Source of the DNA: Spirochaetota bacterium
GTDB taxonomy: Bacteria; Spirochaetota; JAGLSM01; JAKPMW01
Length of the DNA: 43,995 nt
NCBI GenBank assembly: GCA_031283155.1
Contig: JAITCI010000080.1
Span: forward strand, 1 to 43,995
Direction of reading: 5' to 3'
In this document: one piece after another, positions 27,081-35,987 of the stretch
Layout of the letters: the number at the start of each line of letters is the position of its first letter
Numbering within the stretch: the stretch's first letter is position 1
Program-made: the position numbers and the translations under genes
Notes under the pieces: model-generated
The model's database searches: none
What the model was told of the DNA's origin: nothing
The model's input: only the letters and a program-made list of their open reading frames with translations

Positions 27081-28733
27081 ATGAAGGTAATTTTTACGGG
27101 ACTTACAACGGTTGAATCCAATCCGGGAAAAACCATTCTCGATATTGCACGGGAAGGCGCGCTCGCCCTCCCGCCCTGGACGGTGGCGGCGCATAAGGAT
27201 AACCGCGCTATATCGCTTTCCACGCGCATCACCGAGGACTGCACCCTGGAACCTGTCACCATGCACTCCATAGAGGGGCGGCGAATTTACCAAAAAAGCG
27301 TATCGCTCGCGCTGGTGAAGGCTTTTTATGACGTGTTCCCCGGAAAACGCATCCAGCTTCTGCATTCGATTGCCAAGGGGATATACTGCAGGGTCTTTAT
27401 CGGCCGCTTGTTACAGCCCGAGGATATCGATCTTTTGCACACGCGCATGGCCGAGATAATCGCGGGCGACCTTCCGTTCGAGGAAGAGCTGCTCCCCCGC
27501 GAGGAAGCTCTGGACTATTTTTCCAAAAATAATTTTATGGATAAACTTGAGCTTCTTAAACTCACCAATCTGGACACAATCAGGCTCACAAAGCTGGGCG
27601 ATATACGCGAGATCCGCTATTTCCCGCCCCTCCCCTCCACCTCATGGCTGCACGCATGGGATCTTGTCCTGCACGGCGAGGGGCTGATCCTCCGGTATCC
27701 TGAAACAACCGATCCATCCTCTCTTCCCCTGTTTGAGGTGCAAAACAAGCTCTTTTCAATCCTCACGGAAGACAGCCAATGGTCAAAGATACTCGAGATC
27801 ACAAACGTCAGCGAACTGAACCGCGCGATTGGCAACCGTTCCATATCGGAGGTTATCAAGATAGCCGAGGGTTTGCACGAAAAGAAAATCGGCGAGATCG
27901 CGGACGCCATCGCAAAACGGATGCCGGCGATCAAATTCATCCTTATTGCCGGCCCCTCAACCGCCGGAAAAACGACCTTCTCCAAACGCCTCGCCATCCA
28001 GCTTCGCGTGAACGGCATCAAAACCGCAAATATCTCCACGGATGATTATTTTCTCCCGCGCGAAGAAACCCCCAGGCTCCCCAATGGGGATTATAATTTT
28101 GAGGATATAACGGCGCTCGATCTGGATCTCTTCAATCAGCACCTCGAAGAACTCTACGCCGGCAAACCCGTTATGATTCCCAAATTTAATTTTACGACCG
28201 GCCGGGCCAGCCCCGAAAAAGCCAATCGGCTTGAACTCCCCAAGGAAATGCCGGTTATCATTGAGGGCATCCACTGCTTAAACGATCAACTGAGCCACGC
28301 GATCCGCCGCGAAAATAAGTATCTCATATACATCAGCGCGCTCACGCAGCTCAATATCGACGACACCAACCGCATACCCACAACCGATAACCGCCTTGTG
28401 CGCCGGATAGTGCGCGACAGCCTCTTCAGAAATTATTCCGCGCTCGAGACCCTGCGCCGCTGGCCGGTCGTCCGCGCGGGGGAGGAAAAAAACATCTTTC
28501 CGTATCAGGAGCAGGCGGACATCATGTTCAACTCCGCGCAGATCTACGAACTCGCTGTACTCAAAAATTTCGCGCTGCCGCAGCTGGTGCAGATCCCCCA
28601 TACCGAGCCCGAGTACGGCGAGGCGCGGCGACTCGCGACTTTCCTGACGAGCTTTCTCGGCATCGATACCGACGGCATACCGCCGACGTCCATCCTGCGG
28701 GAATTTATCGGCCACAGCTCGTTTGATTACTGA
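27081..28733 (+). CDS. Nucleoside (uridine-type) kinase fused to TGS and tRNA-synthetase-like domains
   Basis: A 550-residue fusion. The N-terminal 60 residues look like a TGS domain (NPGKTILDIAREGALALPPW). Residues 60-230 resemble the threonyl/alanyl-tRNA synthetase second additional domain (FPGKRIQLLHSIAKGIYCRVF...). From about 285 it is a phosphoribulokinase/uridine-kinase P-loop kinase: LIAGPSTAGKTTFSKRLAIQL, the nucleoside site STDDYFLPREETPRLPNGDYNFEDITALD, FNFTTG, VIIEGIHCLN, RRIVRDSLFRNYSA. Such fusions occur in many anaerobes, including spirochaetes, and are annotated as nucleoside kinases; the role of the synthetase-like part is unknown. A monocistronic gene with its own promoter. 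Confidence 0.9.
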   Translation: MKVIFTGLTTVESNPGKTILDIAREGALALPPWTVAAHKDNRAISLSTRITEDCTLEPVTMHSIEGRRIYQKSVSLALVKAFYDVFPGKRIQLLHSIAKGIYCRVFIGRLLQPEDIDLLHTRMAEIIAGDLPFEEELLPREEALDYFSKNNFMDKLELLKLTNLDTIRLTKLGDIREIRYFPPLPSTSWLHAWDLVLHGEGLILRYPETTDPSSLPLFEVQNKLFSILTEDSQWSKILEITNVSELNRAIGNRSISEVIKIAEGLHEKKIGEIADAIAKRMPAIKFILIAGPSTAGKTTFSKRLAIQLRVNGIKTANISTDDYFLPREETPRLPNGDYNFEDITALDLDLFNQHLEELYAGKPVMIPKFNFTTGRASPEKANRLELPKEMPVIIEGIHCLNDQLSHAIRRENKYLIYISALTQLNIDDTNRIPTTDNRLVRRIVRDSLFRNYSALETLRRWPVVRAGEEKNIFPYQEQADIMFNSAQIYELAVLKNFALPQLVQIPHTEPEYGEARRLATFLTSFLGIDTDGIPPTSILREFIGHSSFDY

Positions 28734-28737
28734 TCCG

Positions 28738-28944
28738 GGTCGCAGACGAGGGGCTAGAACAGGAGGTCGCTTGCGCGCAAAGCGGCTGTCCCGCGCGAAG
28801 CGTGCAAGGCAAGCGCGTACATGGCGAAGTACCCTCGGGGTAATGTACGCTCTTTCCCTCGCCTATGGCCATCCATTTCCAGAAGTAGGAGTACGTGCTT
28901 CTGGAATGCGAGGGACGCTCCCCTCCAGGTCGCAGGCGAGGGGC
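28738..28944. repeat. Hairpin cassette bounded by 17-bp direct repeats
   Basis: GGTCGCAGACGAGGGGC (28738-28754) and GGTCGCAGGCGAGGGGC (28928-28944) differ by one base and flank about 173 bp. Inside are a nested hairpin (GCGTACAT ... TACCC-TCG-GGGTA ... ATGTACGC, about 28815-28852) and CCAGAAG-N12-CTTCTGG (about 28880-28905). The latter includes TAGGAGTACGT, shared with the hairpin at 14587-14606. No gene is seen between 28734 and 28953. Confidence 0.7.
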
Positions 28945-28953
28945 GAAAAAATT

Positions 28954-29931
28954 CTAGGTGGTGTGGTAGTAATACTCTTCGTAGATGGGCGTCAGGGCGT
29001 CGCCGTTATGGATGTGCTGAATGGCTTTGGCCAACACCCCCGCGCAGGAATGGATCTTGACCTTGCCGCTGGCCTTGTCGGGCGTGGCCACGGAATTGGT
29101 GCAGACTACCTCGCTTATGTCCGGGCAGGAATTTATGCGCGTAACAGCATCGCCGCAGAGTACCCCATGCACCACAGCGGCGGAAATTTTTTCCGCGCCA
29201 TGCGCCTTTAACATACGCGCCGTTCCCAGCACCGAGCCGCCGGTTGATATCTCATCGTCAAATATGATGGCGTCTTTGCCCCGCGCGTCGCCGATTATAT
29301 TTTGTATATGCGATTTATCGTCGTTCGCAGCCCGCCGCTTGTCCATAATCACAAAGGGCAGGTGCAGCATATGGGCATATTTTTCCACGCGCTTCGCGCC
29401 GCCGGCGTCGGGCGCGACCGCTACCGTGTTGGAGAGATCGCGGGTGCGGAGATGATCGATGATGATCGAATCGGCAAGGACGTGATCAACCGGTATCCTG
29501 AAAAAGCCCTGAATCTGCCAGGAATGCAGATTGAGCGTGATCACGCGATCTGCGCCCACGGTCTCCAGCAGATTCGCGACCAGGCGCGCCCCGATGGAGG
29601 TGCGGGGCTGATCCTTTTTGTCGGAACGCACATACGGAAAATAGGGCATGACTGCGGTAATGCGCGCCGGAGAGGAATAGCGCAGGGTATCGATCATGAA
29701 AAGCAGTTCCATGAGATTGTTATTTACGGGATCATTCGCGGTTTGGATCACAAAGACGTCATGATCGCGGACGGTTTCATTGATCTTGATAAATATATTT
29801 CCGTTGCTGAATTCCACAATCTCCCGCTTTGCAAGCGGGAGATCAAGGATCTCTGCTATTTCAGAAGCCAGGCTGGGATGCGAATTTCCCGCGAAGAGCT
29901 TGACCGAGCCGCGTCCGGTGAGGGTGTGCAT
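28954..29931 (-). CDS. prs: Ribose-phosphate pyrophosphokinase
   Basis: A 325-residue cytosolic enzyme making PRPP from ribose 5-phosphate and ATP, the precursor of nucleotides, His and Trp. The N-terminal half has VKLFAGNSHPSLASEIAEIL and FVIQTANDPVNNNLMELLFMIDTLRYSSPARITAVMPYFPYVRSDKK. PRTSIGARLVANLLETVGADRVITLNLHSWQIQGFF follows, and the PRPP loop is IIFDDEISTGGSV. The loop that is usually YxGYARQDRK reads YFPYVRSDKKDQ, so this is a divergent member, but length and order fit. AGAGGAAAGGG precedes the ATG. It begins 18 bp after secG and may be the last gene of the gap-pgk-tpiA-secG run. Confidence 0.92.
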   Translation of the reverse strand: MHTLTGRGSVKLFAGNSHPSLASEIAEILDLPLAKREIVEFSNGNIFIKINETVRDHDVFVIQTANDPVNNNLMELLFMIDTLRYSSPARITAVMPYFPYVRSDKKDQPRTSIGARLVANLLETVGADRVITLNLHSWQIQGFFRIPVDHVLADSIIIDHLRTRDLSNTVAVAPDAGGAKRVEKYAHMLHLPFVIMDKRRAANDDKSHIQNIIGDARGKDAIIFDDEISTGGSVLGTARMLKAHGAEKISAAVVHGVLCGDAVTRINSCPDISEVVCTNSVATPDKASGKVKIHSCAGVLAKAIQHIHNGDALTPIYEEYYYHTT

Positions 29932-29949
29932 ACCCTTTCCTCTTTTCGA

Positions 29950-30309
29950 TCAAAATTGAGGAATGCCTGTTTCCGGCAGTCCTTCCGCAGCGCCGACCGG
30001 AGGCAGAACTTCATCCTCCTTTTCGCCCGGCGCGAGCATTCCTCTGCTTTCTTCGGTTTGGAGTTTATCGAGACGCGAAGCCGTGGTATCACGCGAGACA
30101 AGAAAGGCAAAAGAAAGAGTGAGAATGAAAAATATGATCCCGAGAATGGTCGTGATGCGGGTCATGATATCGCCGCTCTGCGAGCCGATGCTGGAGGTTC
30201 CGCCGCCGCCAAAGAGCCCCATGCTGCCGGACTTGCCGGACTGGATCATAACCGCAACAACCAAAAGAATACAGACTATCGCGAAAAGTATAGCGAGCAG
30301 CGTAAGCAT
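29950..30309 (-). CDS. secG: Protein-export membrane protein SecG
   Basis: A 119-residue SecYEG channel subunit. The start is ATG 30309 (MLTLLAILF), set by GGAGGAAG 3 bases upstream; a longer frame begins four codons earlier. Two membrane helices (about 2-22 and 50-70) flank the conserved cytoplasmic loop VMIQSGKSGSMGLFGGGG. The C-terminal 45 residues form a charged, Pro-rich tail absent from short SecG proteins. It follows tpiA with a 56-bp gap. The gap-pgk-tpiA-secG order is the same as I recall in Borrelia. Confidence 0.92.
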   Translation of the reverse strand: MLTLLAILFAIVCILLVVAVMIQSGKSGSMGLFGGGGTSSIGSQSGDIMTRITTILGIIFFILTLSFAFLVSRDTTASRLDKLQTEESRGMLAPGEKEDEVLPPVGAAEGLPETGIPQF

Positions 30310-30365
30310 GACTTCCTCCACAATGGCATAAAGCTACTGAAACCGCTGCGGGCGGGCAACGCCTT

Positions 30366-31121
30366 TCAGGGGATAAATTTGACTATGCGCGCGAAGCTCT
30401 CCGCCTTCAGGCTCGCGCCGCCCACCAGAGCGCCGTCGATGTTGGGCATACGCATCAATTCGTCGATGTTCTTGTCGTTGACGGAGCCGCCGTACTGAAT
30501 ACGCAGATTCTCCGCGAGGGCAGGCGAATAAAGGGCGCTCAAAACCTTGCGGATATGGGCATGCATACTGTCGGCGTCATTGGGGGTGGCTGTTTTTCCC
30601 GTGCCGATGGCCCAGACCGGCTCGTACGCTATGGTCACGCGCGCGGCCTCGGCCTCGGAGATACCGGCGAACGCGCCGCGAACATGATCCTCGACCACAA
30701 ATTCGGCCTTGCCCGCTTCGCGCTCCTCCAGAACTTCCCCTACGCACACTATGGGACCCAAACCCTTCGCGAGCGCCTTTTTGAGCTTCTTGTTGACGAT
30801 CTCGTTATTCTCGCCGAAATAAGCGCGCCGTTCGCTATGCCCAAGAATGACATACTCCGCGCCGACAGCGAGAAGCATATCGGCGGAGACTTCGCCGGTA
30901 TACGCGCCGCTGTCCTCAAAGTACATATTTTGCGCGCCCAGACGCAGTTTGGAACCCTGGATGAGCTGCGCCACAGCCGCGAGGCACGGAAAGGCGGGAC
31001 AGATCGCGACGTCGCGATCCTGCGTATCGGCAAGCAGGGCGAGTAATTCCTTTACAAGCCCCTGCGCCTCCGCTGCGGTTTTATTCATTTTCCAGTTTCC
31101 GGCGAGGAAGGGTTTTCTCAT
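30366..31121 (-). CDS. tpiA: Triosephosphate isomerase
   Basis: A 251-residue glycolytic enzyme interconverting dihydroxyacetone phosphate and glyceraldehyde 3-phosphate. The start is ATG 31121 (MRKPFLAGNWKMNK) with GGAG 7 bases before it; a TTG four codons upstream overlaps that site. Visible signatures are GNWKMN with the active-site Lys, the electrophilic His in ILGHSERR, the catalytic Glu in AYEPVWAIGTGK (flexible loop), and the phosphate loop YGGSVNDKN. It follows pgk by 12 bp in the glycolytic operon. Confidence 0.97.
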   Translation of the reverse strand: MRKPFLAGNWKMNKTAAEAQGLVKELLALLADTQDRDVAICPAFPCLAAVAQLIQGSKLRLGAQNMYFEDSGAYTGEVSADMLLAVGAEYVILGHSERRAYFGENNEIVNKKLKKALAKGLGPIVCVGEVLEEREAGKAEFVVEDHVRGAFAGISEAEAARVTIAYEPVWAIGTGKTATPNDADSMHAHIRKVLSALYSPALAENLRIQYGGSVNDKNIDELMRMPNIDGALVGGASLKAESFARIVKFIP

Positions 31122-31133
31122 ATATTTCTCCAA

Positions 31134-32348
31134 TCAGTCGTTCAGCGCCGCTACGCCCGGCAGGACGCATCCCTCCAGAAATTCCATCGAAGCGCCGCCG
31201 CCCGTCGAAACGTGCGTCATTTTCTCGGCAAGCCCGGCCTTGTTCACGGCGGCCACGCTATCCCCGCCGCCGATAACGGTCGTCGCTTTGATCGAGGCGA
31301 GTTTGGAGGCGACCGCGTTCGTTCCGGCGGCAAATTTATCAACCTCAAAAATACCCATCGGCCCGTTCCAGACCACCGTGCCCGCCTTGTCGAGAATACC
31401 GTCGACGAGCGCAATGGTTTTGGGTCCAATGTCCACGCCCGCCCAGCCCTCGGGGATATCCCCCTCTATGGTCATGGTTTCGGCGGATTTGCCCTTTGCG
31501 GGATCCGCCAGGAGATCGGCGATACTTGACTTCGTGATAACGTCGTCGACCGGAAGCACAAGCTGAATCCCCTTCTCTTTGGCCTTTTTCAGAATTCCCT
31601 CGGCCACCGGAAGATCCTCCGCTGTAAATATGGAGTTACCGATATTCCGCCCAAGCGCCTTCGCGAAGGTATAGGTCATGCCCCCGCCGATGATGATGCT
31701 GTCGGCCTTGTCCATCAGATTTTCGATAACGCCAATCTTCGAGCTGACCTTCGAGCCGCCCAGAATCGCCACAAGCGGGCGCGTGGGATTCGCGACCGCA
31801 TCGCCCAGGAACTTAATTTCTTTTTCCATTAAGAAGCCGGAAACAGCCGTGGACATATATTTTGTGATGCCCTCCGTTGAGGCGTGAGCGCGATGGGCGG
31901 TGCCAAAGGCGTCGTTGACGTATATATCCGCGAGCGCCGCCAACTGCTTGCTGAACCCCGGATCATTCGCCTCTTCCTCGGCGTGGAAGCGAAGATTCTC
32001 GAGCACCAGGATCTCCCCGGGCTGCAAGGCCTTCGCGAGCTTCTCCGCCTCGGCGCCGACGCAATCGGGGGCAAGGCTGACCTGTACGCCCGGAAGCCGA
32101 TCCTTCAGCACCGCTGCCGTCGGCGCGAGCGAATATTTGGGATTCGGACCGCCCTTGGGCCGCCCGAGATGGCTCATCAGAATCAGCGAAGCGCCGCCGT
32201 CAAGGATCGCGCGGATGCTCGGAAGCGCGGCGTCAATGCGAGTAGCGTCGCTCACCTGAAGTTTCTCGTCCAGCGGAACATTAAAATCAACGCGCATGAT
32301 CACGCGCTTCCCGCGCATATCCACGTCGCGAATGGTTTTTTTCGCCAT
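31134..32348 (-). CDS. pgk: Phosphoglycerate kinase
   Basis: A 404-residue enzyme that makes ATP from 1,3-bisphosphoglycerate. The N-domain has RVDFNVPLD, MSHLGRPKGG and the basic-patch region; the C-domain has ILGGSKVSSKIGVI, GGGMTYTFAKALG, VWNGPMGIFEVDKFAAGT and GGGDSVAAVNKAGL. Length is normal. It lies 22 bp after gap and 12 bp before tpiA, and TTCCTCC (minus strand GGAGGAAG) gives a strong ribosome site at its ATG. Confidence 0.97.
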   Translation of the reverse strand: MAKKTIRDVDMRGKRVIMRVDFNVPLDEKLQVSDATRIDAALPSIRAILDGGASLILMSHLGRPKGGPNPKYSLAPTAAVLKDRLPGVQVSLAPDCVGAEAEKLAKALQPGEILVLENLRFHAEEEANDPGFSKQLAALADIYVNDAFGTAHRAHASTEGITKYMSTAVSGFLMEKEIKFLGDAVANPTRPLVAILGGSKVSSKIGVIENLMDKADSIIIGGGMTYTFAKALGRNIGNSIFTAEDLPVAEGILKKAKEKGIQLVLPVDDVITKSSIADLLADPAKGKSAETMTIEGDIPEGWAGVDIGPKTIALVDGILDKAGTVVWNGPMGIFEVDKFAAGTNAVASKLASIKATTVIGGGDSVAAVNKAGLAEKMTHVSTGGGASMEFLEGCVLPGVAALND

Positions 32349-32370
32349 GGCACTTCCTCCTTATTTTGCG

Positions 32371-33510
<1,140 letters not shown>

Positions 33511-33632
33511 TCAAATGAATTCAGCGCGCGCGCTGAAGAGGGGGATAAAAACTACAAAGACAGGGAAACCGATGAATTGAGCGCGGTCAAAGCCATGCCG
33601 GAGCGGCGGATACCGATGATTTTTTGAGATTT

Positions 33633-33720
33633 GGGAACAGTTATCGCATACGGGAGTAATTCAGTATGGTATACAGCGCATGGCGCTCTGCCGTTCTGCG
33701 GATGTGCCGAAGCGCCTTAC
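33633..33720 (+). repeat. Long copy of the GGGAACAGTT-CGCATACGGGAG dispersed repeat
   Basis: About 88 bp similar to 42106-42197. Shared blocks include CAGTT-CGCATACGG at the start, GCGCTCTGCCGTTC and CGGATG in the middle, and CGAAGC-CCTTAC near the end. The third copy at 16615 keeps only the first block. Confidence 0.7.
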
Positions 33721-33761
33721 CTTCGAAAAAGCGCTCCGCAGGTGCTGCAAAAAAGACCAAA

Positions 33762-33842
33762 ACATTTGGCCACGAAAAATACCGAATAAAACCTCGAATC
33801 ACAAGACATTTGGCCACGAACAAAACCGAATGAAAGCTCGAA
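33762..33842. repeat. Two imperfect 37-bp direct repeats, period 44
   Basis: Copies at 33762-33798 and 33806-33842 share ACATTTGGCCACGAA, ACCGAAT and CTCGAA blocks, with five or so differences. No hairpin is evident, and two copies with one spacer are too few for a CRISPR array. Confidence 0.7.
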
Positions 33843-34071
33843 AAAAATCCAAAACAGCAAAAGGGTTTTGGGCTTGCGGCCTGCAAGCACGAACAAGGCA
33901 AAAAGCATCAAGAAAGCCTTCACTACAGGCTCGCGGTTTTTGGTTTTGGCTTTTACCCCAAATCTTTTTTAGGCTTTTCAGTTTTTATTCGTGTAATTCG
34001 TGGCAGAGTGTCTTTTTTGTGCTTGCAGGGCGAATCTTGCCTCCGGGGTGCGCGTTCCGCTGAAAAGGGCT

Positions 34072-34500
34072 TCAGCCCCGGAGCAGTTTCACCACATCGG
34101 AAGGCAAAATAGCGGGTATGGCGGATTCCGTAAAATCCCTGATGTTATGCGTAACGATATAGTCGGCCTGGATACGCCGGGCGCATGATGCCTGTACCGC
34201 GTCTTCAAAATCTTTCATATTGCCCGAGAAGGCGGTGAGAATGTCGCCCTTCCGAACGTCTGTGAGATGAACAATCGCCAAAAGCGTTTGCACAGCGCCG
34301 CGAACCGCATTCGGCGTGATATATTTCCGGAGTATATACATAACGTCTGTTACGCTTATTGCGGAAATAAAACCGTCGGCATGATTTGTTTCACAGTACC
34401 GCATAATTTGCAGGGAATCTGCATACCCTTTGCGCTTTGCGATGACGTCTATGATAATATTGGTATCGAGAAAAAGTCTCTTTCCATTATTTGACGCCAT
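34072..34500 (-). CDS. PIN-domain toxin (VapC-like)
   Basis: A 142-residue PIN-fold ribonuclease. The active-site acidic residues sit in RLFLDTNIIIDVI (first Asp), AVTDVMYIL-type EL/TDV region (SVTDVMYILRKY), FEDAVQASCAR (Glu-Asp) and YIVTHNIRDF (last Asp). This matches the four-acid pattern of PIN toxins, which cut tRNA or rRNA. It overlaps the upstream antitoxin gene by 14 bp, the usual arrangement for coupled toxin-antitoxin genes. It sits between glycolytic genes and the FGE lipoprotein cluster, in a repeat-rich accessory stretch. Confidence 0.88.
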   Translation of the reverse strand: MASNNGKRLFLDTNIIIDVIAKRKGYADSLQIMRYCETNHADGFISAISVTDVMYILRKYITPNAVRGAVQTLLAIVHLTDVRKGDILTAFSGNMKDFEDAVQASCARRIQADYIVTHNIRDFTESAIPAILPSDVVKLLRG

Positions 34501-34711
34501 GTTTTTTCAGTCTTTCCGCTTTTGCGCTCTTCGCATCAACATTGCAGGGGACAAGACCAAGCAGGCTATCGGAAAGGAAGGAGACTGTTTTCCCCATACC
34601 CAGGAGGCGGGCAACCGGCTGGCCGTTTTTTGTAATGATGATCTCCTGCGCTGAAGCCAGATCAAGATATTTTCCGAAGTTATTCTGCATATCTGTTGAA
34701 TTCACAATCAT
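34487..34711 (-). CDS. Phd/YefM-family antitoxin
   Basis: A 74-residue protein starting at ATG 34711 behind GGAGGG; a longer frame to 34777 covers the promoter. MIVNSTDMQNNFGKYLDLASAQEIIITKNGQPVARLLGM is a typical Phd fold DNA-binding N-domain. The C-terminal half (SFLSDSLLGLVPCNVDAKSAKAERLKKHG) is the toxin-binding segment. It should neutralise the PIN toxin and repress the pair through the inverted repeat upstream. Phd-type antitoxins with PIN toxins are common. Confidence 0.9.
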   Translation of the reverse strand: MIVNSTDMQNNFGKYLDLASAQEIIITKNGQPVARLLGMGKTVSFLSDSLLGLVPCNVDAKSAKAERLKKHGVK

Positions 34712-34744
34712 GGAACACCCTCCGTATACGCGCATGGTATCCGT

Positions 34745-34790
34745 AATATATCCGAAATAGCTAAAATATTCAAGCATAAATTAGCTATTT
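34745..34790 (-). promoter_or_regulatory. Promoter and operator of the Phd/PIN toxin-antitoxin operon
   Basis: On the minus strand TTGAAT (34768-34773), a 17-bp spacer and TATATT (34745-34750) form a good promoter. A perfect 10-bp inverted repeat, AAATAGCTAA (34755-34764) and TTAGCTATTT (34781-34790), straddles the -35. This placement suits autorepression by the antitoxin or the complex. Confidence 0.75.
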
Positions 34791-34793
34791 TGA

Positions 34794-34979
34794 CAACGCA
34801 TACCTACGGATAGCTTGGTAAAACGCCTGATGCCAGAGCAGCTTCTCCGACTTGACGGGATTTTTCTCATGCGCCATAAGCGGCCTTTCTATAAAGTATT
34901 GCGTACTATAGAAAAGCGCGGGGAGAAGTCATCCGATTTTATGGAATATTACGCGCAAGACGAAAACCAAGACTGTTGA
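34794..34979 (+). other. Possible small gene remnant
   Basis: A plus-strand frame with protein-like composition reads KRLMPEQLLRLDGIFLMRHK, then RPFYKVLRTIEKRGEK, then SSDFMEYYAQDENQ, to TGA at 34977-34979. The only starts are TTG 34815 and ATG 34830, without a ribosome site, and its end overlaps the 3' end of an FGE lipoprotein gene on the other strand. I do not recognise it; it may be a decayed gene end or chance. Confidence 0.25.
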
Positions 34980-35919
34980 ACCCGGAGTACGGGTAGTTGA
35001 AGTGCCGATACGCGGAAGTCAGATGCTCGGCATTATTGCTCCAACTGCCGCCGCGCTCGACCCGGTCCGAGCCCAATGCGGAGCCGGTCGGATCACTTAC
35101 CGCGCTTGTTCCCAATGCCCCATACCAGTCCCAGACCCATTCCCACACATTGCCGTGCATATCGTGTACATCCCAGGCGTTCGCAGTCTTTTTGCCCACC
35201 TCATGCGTTTTACTGCCGCTATTACCACTGTACCAACCCCAATCATCATCCCATGTATCGCCGGGATTGTACACTGTAGTGGTTCCCGCGCGACAGGCAT
35301 ACTCCCACTCCGCTTCCGTCGGTAAACGATACCCATTGGCGTTCCAATTCGCGTCGACGCCATTCCATGCGGCATTATCACTCGCAGGCACTTCGCCCCA
35401 GGTTGATGGGTCTGTACTGCTGCCGATGGTGTACACAGGCGTCAGGTTTTCTGCCATGCTGAGCTTATTGCAGAACACAAGCGTTTCATACCAACGCACA
35501 CGTTCCACAGGACGCTTCGCCTGTACCTCGCCTGACGCAACGCCTGTCGTAAAGGAACTCGGATTACTCCCCATCACCTGTTTATACAATTCCTGCGTGA
35601 CCTCGTACTTGCCCATCAAAAAATCTTTGGTAAGCGTCACCTGGCGATTACTGCCCATCGTAAAAGTACCTGATGAGATGGATACCATAACGTGGGACTC
35701 CGGGGCAACCCACGGAGTGGAACTGCTCCCGCCGGACGAATTGCCCTGATTGGAACCATTACCATTGCTTGTCAAGCCGTTACTGCCGGTTCCGGAATCA
35801 TCGGGATCGCCGCTGCATGCCGCGATACCCATGAGGACACAGGCGGCTGCAACAAACACAAGAACCATGAAAATACAACTGATGGAAAAATTTTTGTGTA
35901 CATACTTGCTGCCGGACAT
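34939..35919 (-). CDS. FGE-sulfatase (SUMF1) domain lipoprotein, paralog 1
   Basis: A 326-residue lipoprotein. ATG 35919 follows AAAGGAGGCAATAG. The signal region ends in a lipobox at C35 (GIAAC), with C27 (AAAC) as an alternative. A Gly/Asn/Ser linker (about 38-68) leads to the FGE/SUMF1 fold: [108 protein letters not shown]. The catalytic Cys pair of true formylglycine-generating enzymes is not evident, so it is more likely a ligand-binding C-type-lectin-like domain. The last 117 bases (34939-35055) form the hypervariable C-terminus, where 16 of 18 variable codons end in C or T, as expected from DGR adenine mutagenesis of AAY codons. TvpA of T. denticola, a DGR target, has this architecture. 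Confidence 0.9.
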   Translation of the reverse strand: MSGSKYVHKNFSISCIFMVLVFVAAACVLMGIAACSGDPDDSGTGSNGLTSNGNGSNQGNSSGGSSSTPWVAPESHVMVSISSGTFTMGSNRQVTLTKDFLMGKYEVTQELYKQVMGSNPSSFTTGVASGEVQAKRPVERVRWYETLVFCNKLSMAENLTPVYTIGSSTDPSTWGEVPASDNAAWNGVDANWNANGYRLPTEAEWEYACRAGTTTVYNPGDTWDDDWGWYSGNSGSKTHEVGKKTANAWDVHDMHGNVWEWVWDWYGALGTSAVSDPTGSALGSDRVERGGSWSNNAEHLTSAYRHFNYPYSGFNSLGFRLARNIP

Positions 35920-35987
35920 CTATTGCCTCCTTTGGATATAGAGGAGCGCTCGGGTCAGTACCTTACCCACAGGGTACAGGCCATATA

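Noticed and set aside
33762..33842. CRISPR array
   Set aside because: Two imperfect copies and a 7-bp spacer are not a CRISPR array.
33680..34063. Plus-strand 127-residue frame
   Set aside because: Composed of repeat DNA with biased composition, no ribosome site and no recognisable domain.
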